Shown: positions 62,249 through 64,000 of the stretch, piece after piece
Numbering within the stretch: the stretch's first letter is position 1
Layout of the letters: the number at the start of each line of letters is the position of its first letter
Source: Limisphaerales bacterium
GTDB taxonomy: Bacteria; Verrucomicrobiota; Verrucomicrobiia; Limisphaerales; SXTU01
Assembly: GCA_009773355.1 (NCBI GenBank)
Contig: WRPG01000006.1
Location: forward strand, 37,576-101,575
Direction: 5' to 3'
Length of the DNA stretch: 64,000 bases
Notes under the pieces: generated by a model
The model's database searches: none
Seen by the model: the letters and a program-made list of their open reading frames with translations, nothing else
What the model was told of the DNA's origin: nothing
Program-made: the position numbers and the translations under genes

Positions 62249-63097
62249 GTGAAGTCATCCCTCGCCTTGATTCTCGTCTCCTGCGCCGCGCTCGCCGCTG
62301 ACGCGCCGCCGGACAAGTCGCAATACCACCTCTTCAATCCCACGCCACCGCAATGGCTGCGTGAGATGTCCACCGACCGGCCCGACAAGACCGAGTCGCC
62401 CTACACCGTGGACGCCGGCCATTTCCAGATCGAGATGGACCTCGTCAACTACAGCTACGACAAATACAACCCCGCCCGCGACGGCACCATCGTCCGCACC
62501 TGGGGCATCGCGCCGATCAACCTCAAGGTCGGCCTGCTCAACAACCTGGACGTGCAGCTCGTCCTGCAACCGCACACCTACGTCCACACCTCCGACCCCG
62601 CCGCCGGCGTCTCGAAGCAGCGCGGCTTCGGCGACCTCGTGACCCGCGTGAAGTGGAACCTCTGGGGCGACGACGGCGGCGCGACCGCCTTCGCGCTGAT
62701 GCCCTACCTCAAGCTGCCGACGAACCAGGACCAGCTCGGCAACCACTCCGTCGAGTTCGGCCTCATCGCGCCGCTCGCGGTGGAACTCCCCGCTGGCTGG
62801 GGCATGGGCTTGATGACGCAGCTCGATGTCGTGCGTGACACCACGAGCAGCGGCTACCACCCGGAGTTCGTGAACACCGTCACTTTCGGCCACGACATCG
62901 TTGGCGACCTCGGCGGCTACGTGGAGTTCTACAGCAGCGTCAGCGCCGAGCGCGGGTCAAGCTGGGTCGGCACCGTGGACCTCGGCCTCACCTACGCCCT
63001 CACGAAGAACATCCAGCTCGACGCCGGCATCAACCTCGGCGTGACCCGCGCGGCAGACGACTGGAATCCGTTCGTCGGCATCTCATGGAGGTTTTGA
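62249..63097 (+). CDS. Outer-membrane beta-barrel protein (Phenol_MetA_deg/transporter-like)
   Basis: A 282-residue protein from GTG 62249 (MKSSLALILVSCAALAAD), giving a clear signal peptide; upstream frame residues come from a palindromic repeat. It opens STDRPDKTESPYTVDAGHFQ and continues with amphipathic strands (INLKVGLLNNLDVQLVLQPH, FGDLVTRVKWNLWG, LGLTYALTKNIQLDAGINLG) and ends in Phe (GISWRF), as outer-membrane barrels do. The family includes putative solute channels. Its place between a metal-binding protein and the ATPase suggests metal uptake across the outer membrane; this is inference. A weak lipobox (LVSC) is also present. Confidence 0.82.
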   Translation: MKSSLALILVSCAALAADAPPDKSQYHLFNPTPPQWLREMSTDRPDKTESPYTVDAGHFQIEMDLVNYSYDKYNPARDGTIVRTWGIAPINLKVGLLNNLDVQLVLQPHTYVHTSDPAAGVSKQRGFGDLVTRVKWNLWGDDGGATAFALMPYLKLPTNQDQLGNHSVEFGLIAPLAVELPAGWGMGLMTQLDVVRDTTSSGYHPEFVNTVTFGHDIVGDLGGYVEFYSSVSAERGSSWVGTVDLGLTYALTKNIQLDAGINLGVTRAADDWNPFVGISWRF

Positions 63098-63105
63098 AGC
63101 AAGGC

Positions 63106-63262
63106 AACCACGGATGAACACGGATGAACACGGATTGCTTGGCCGCGAAAGGGCGCAGAGGTCGCAAAGAATTCCTCCTCCGCATTTTCCTTTGTGTTCT
63201 CTGCGACCTCTCGCGGCGAATTTCCTTCTTCATCCGTGTCCATCCGTGTCCATCCGTGGTTA
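63106..63262. repeat. Nested inverted repeat with ACGGATGAAC heptamer-like arms
   Basis: The outer arms aaccacggatgaacacggat (63106 on) and atccgtgtccatccgtggtt (to 63262) enclose a second complementary pair (gcagaggtcgc and gcgacctctc). It fills the gap before the ATPase gene and ends 12 bp from its ATG. Confidence 0.93.
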
Positions 63263-63274
63263 AATCTCCCTCAC

Positions 63275-64000
63275 ATGGCTGACGCGCCTCCCCTCGAAAT
63301 CCACGACCTCACGGTCGCCTACCACAAGAAGCCCGTGCTGTGGGGCGTGGACCTCGCCGTGCCGCCGGGCAAGCTCGTCGGCATCGTCGGGCCGAACGGC
63401 GCCGGCAAGTCCACCCTCATCAAGGCCGCCATGGGCCTGCTGCCCGTCAGCAGCGGCTGGGTGAAAGTCTTCGGCGAGCCTGTCGCGAAGAATCTCCGCC
63501 GCGTCGGCTACGTGCCGCAGCGCGAGTCCGTGGACTGGGACTTCCCCGTGAGCGTCATGGACGTGGTGCTCATGGGCCGCTACGGCAAGCTCGGCCTCCT
63601 CAAGCGCCCGACGAAGACCGACCGCGACAAGGCCCGCGAGTGCCTCGACAAGGTGAAGATGCTGCCCTACGCGAACCGGCAGATTTCCAACCTGAGCGGC
63701 GGCCAGCAGCAGCGCGTCTTCCTCGCCCGCGCGCTGGCACAGGAGAGCGACCTCTACTTCATGGACGAGCCGTTCGCCGGCGTGGACGCCGCGACGGAGT
63801 CCGCCATCATCGCACTGCTGCACGAGCTGCGCGCCGCCGGCAAGACCCTGCTCGTCGTCCACCACGACCTGCCCACCGCGCGCAACTACTTCGACATGCT
63901 GCTGCTGCTGAACATGCGCGTCGTCGCCTTCGGCCCGACGGAGGAAGTGTTCAACTACGAGACCTTGCAGAAGACGTATGGCGGCCGGCTGACGATTTTG
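63275..64000 (+). CDS. Metal ABC transporter ATP-binding protein (ZnuC/TroB-like), partial
   Basis: 242 residues are visible from ATG 63275; the frame is open at the right edge and, to judge by family length (240-300), lacks only a few codons. Walker A is GPNGAGKST (39-47), the ABC signature LSGGQQQR, Walker B LYFMDEPF, and the H-loop LLVVHHDL. GYVPQRESVDWDFPVSVMDV is characteristic of the Mn/Zn-type ABC ATPases. It powers the permease that presumably follows beyond the window. It shares the operon with the TroA-like protein and the barrel gene. Confidence 0.93.
   Translation, partial: MADAPPLEIHDLTVAYHKKPVLWGVDLAVPPGKLVGIVGPNGAGKSTLIKAAMGLLPVSSGWVKVFGEPVAKNLRRVGYVPQRESVDWDFPVSVMDVVLMGRYGKLGLLKRPTKTDRDKARECLDKVKMLPYANRQISNLSGGQQQRVFLARALAQESDLYFMDEPFAGVDAATESAIIALLHELRAAGKTLLVVHHDLPTARNYFDMLLLLNMRVVAFGPTEEVFNYETLQKTYGGRLTIL

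Overview
The window looks like a chromosome segment from a GC-rich, Gram-negative member of the PVC superphylum, most probably a Verrucomicrobiota of the Pedosphaera/Limisphaerales type. This is inferred from family content: DUF1501 proteins with twin-arginine (Tat) leaders, paired DUF1549/DUF1553 proteins, PVC-type heme-binding CxxCH proteins, several type I sulfatases, ThuA, DUF1080, CotH, DUF3299 and a Ser/Thr kinase fused to a beta-propeller. No rRNA, tRNA, CRISPR array, integrase or transposase gene was seen.

Layout: (1) 1-6488, minus strand: iduronate-sulfatase-like enzyme, esterase, DUF1549/1553 protein and DUF1501 protein, an apparent operon leaving the left edge. (2) 6539-25000: housekeeping and envelope genes (exodeoxyribonuclease III, RsmD, TIM-barrel isomerase, desaturase, NusG paralog with a DegT aminotransferase, ThuA), a TAATG-coupled pair of large secreted proteins (PA14 plus coiled coil, and a relative), and a His-rich lipoprotein paired with DUF3299. 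(3) 26063-29214: a repeat-rich gap with a 42-bp minisatellite, a hypothetical gene, then a visibly AT-richer three-gene island with membrane-anchored unknown proteins. (4) 30700-33070: a MamK/ParM-like actin and a coiled-coil partner. (5) 33071-56988: a ~24 kb, all-plus-strand catabolic gene train headed by a GntR/FadR regulator, with three SGNH/sulfatase/sialidase-like functions, two DUF1501/DUF1549 pairs, a heme dehydrogenase-like protein and an FAD oxidoreductase; many junctions are 4-nt stop/start overlaps. (6) 57088-60519: receptor-like Ser/Thr kinase. (7) 61180-64000: a TroA/ZnuA-type metal ABC transporter with an outer-membrane barrel gene between binding protein and ATPase, leaving the right edge.

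The most unusual feature is a dense set of short palindromic elements of several unrelated sequence families. They sit between genes, including at three of four convergent gene ends, but at least a dozen lie inside genes, in frame, and are translated as linkers: in all three DUF1549 proteins, a DUF1501 protein, the heme protein, the FAD oxidoreductase, a secreted protein, and the activation segment of the kinase. Many arms are built of tandem heptamers, so three units make 21 nt and the frame is kept. Paralogous DUF1549 genes carry different element families at the same two protein sites, which points to insertion or replacement at tolerated positions.

The catabolic clusters probably work together in the envelope and periplasm: sulfatases and esterases remove substituents from a polysaccharide, the sialidase-like and SGNH proteins deacetylate or bind it, and the DUF1501/DUF1549/heme proteins form the redox partners typical of this phylum. 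The substrate cannot be read from sequence, and no classical glycoside hydrolase was recognised.
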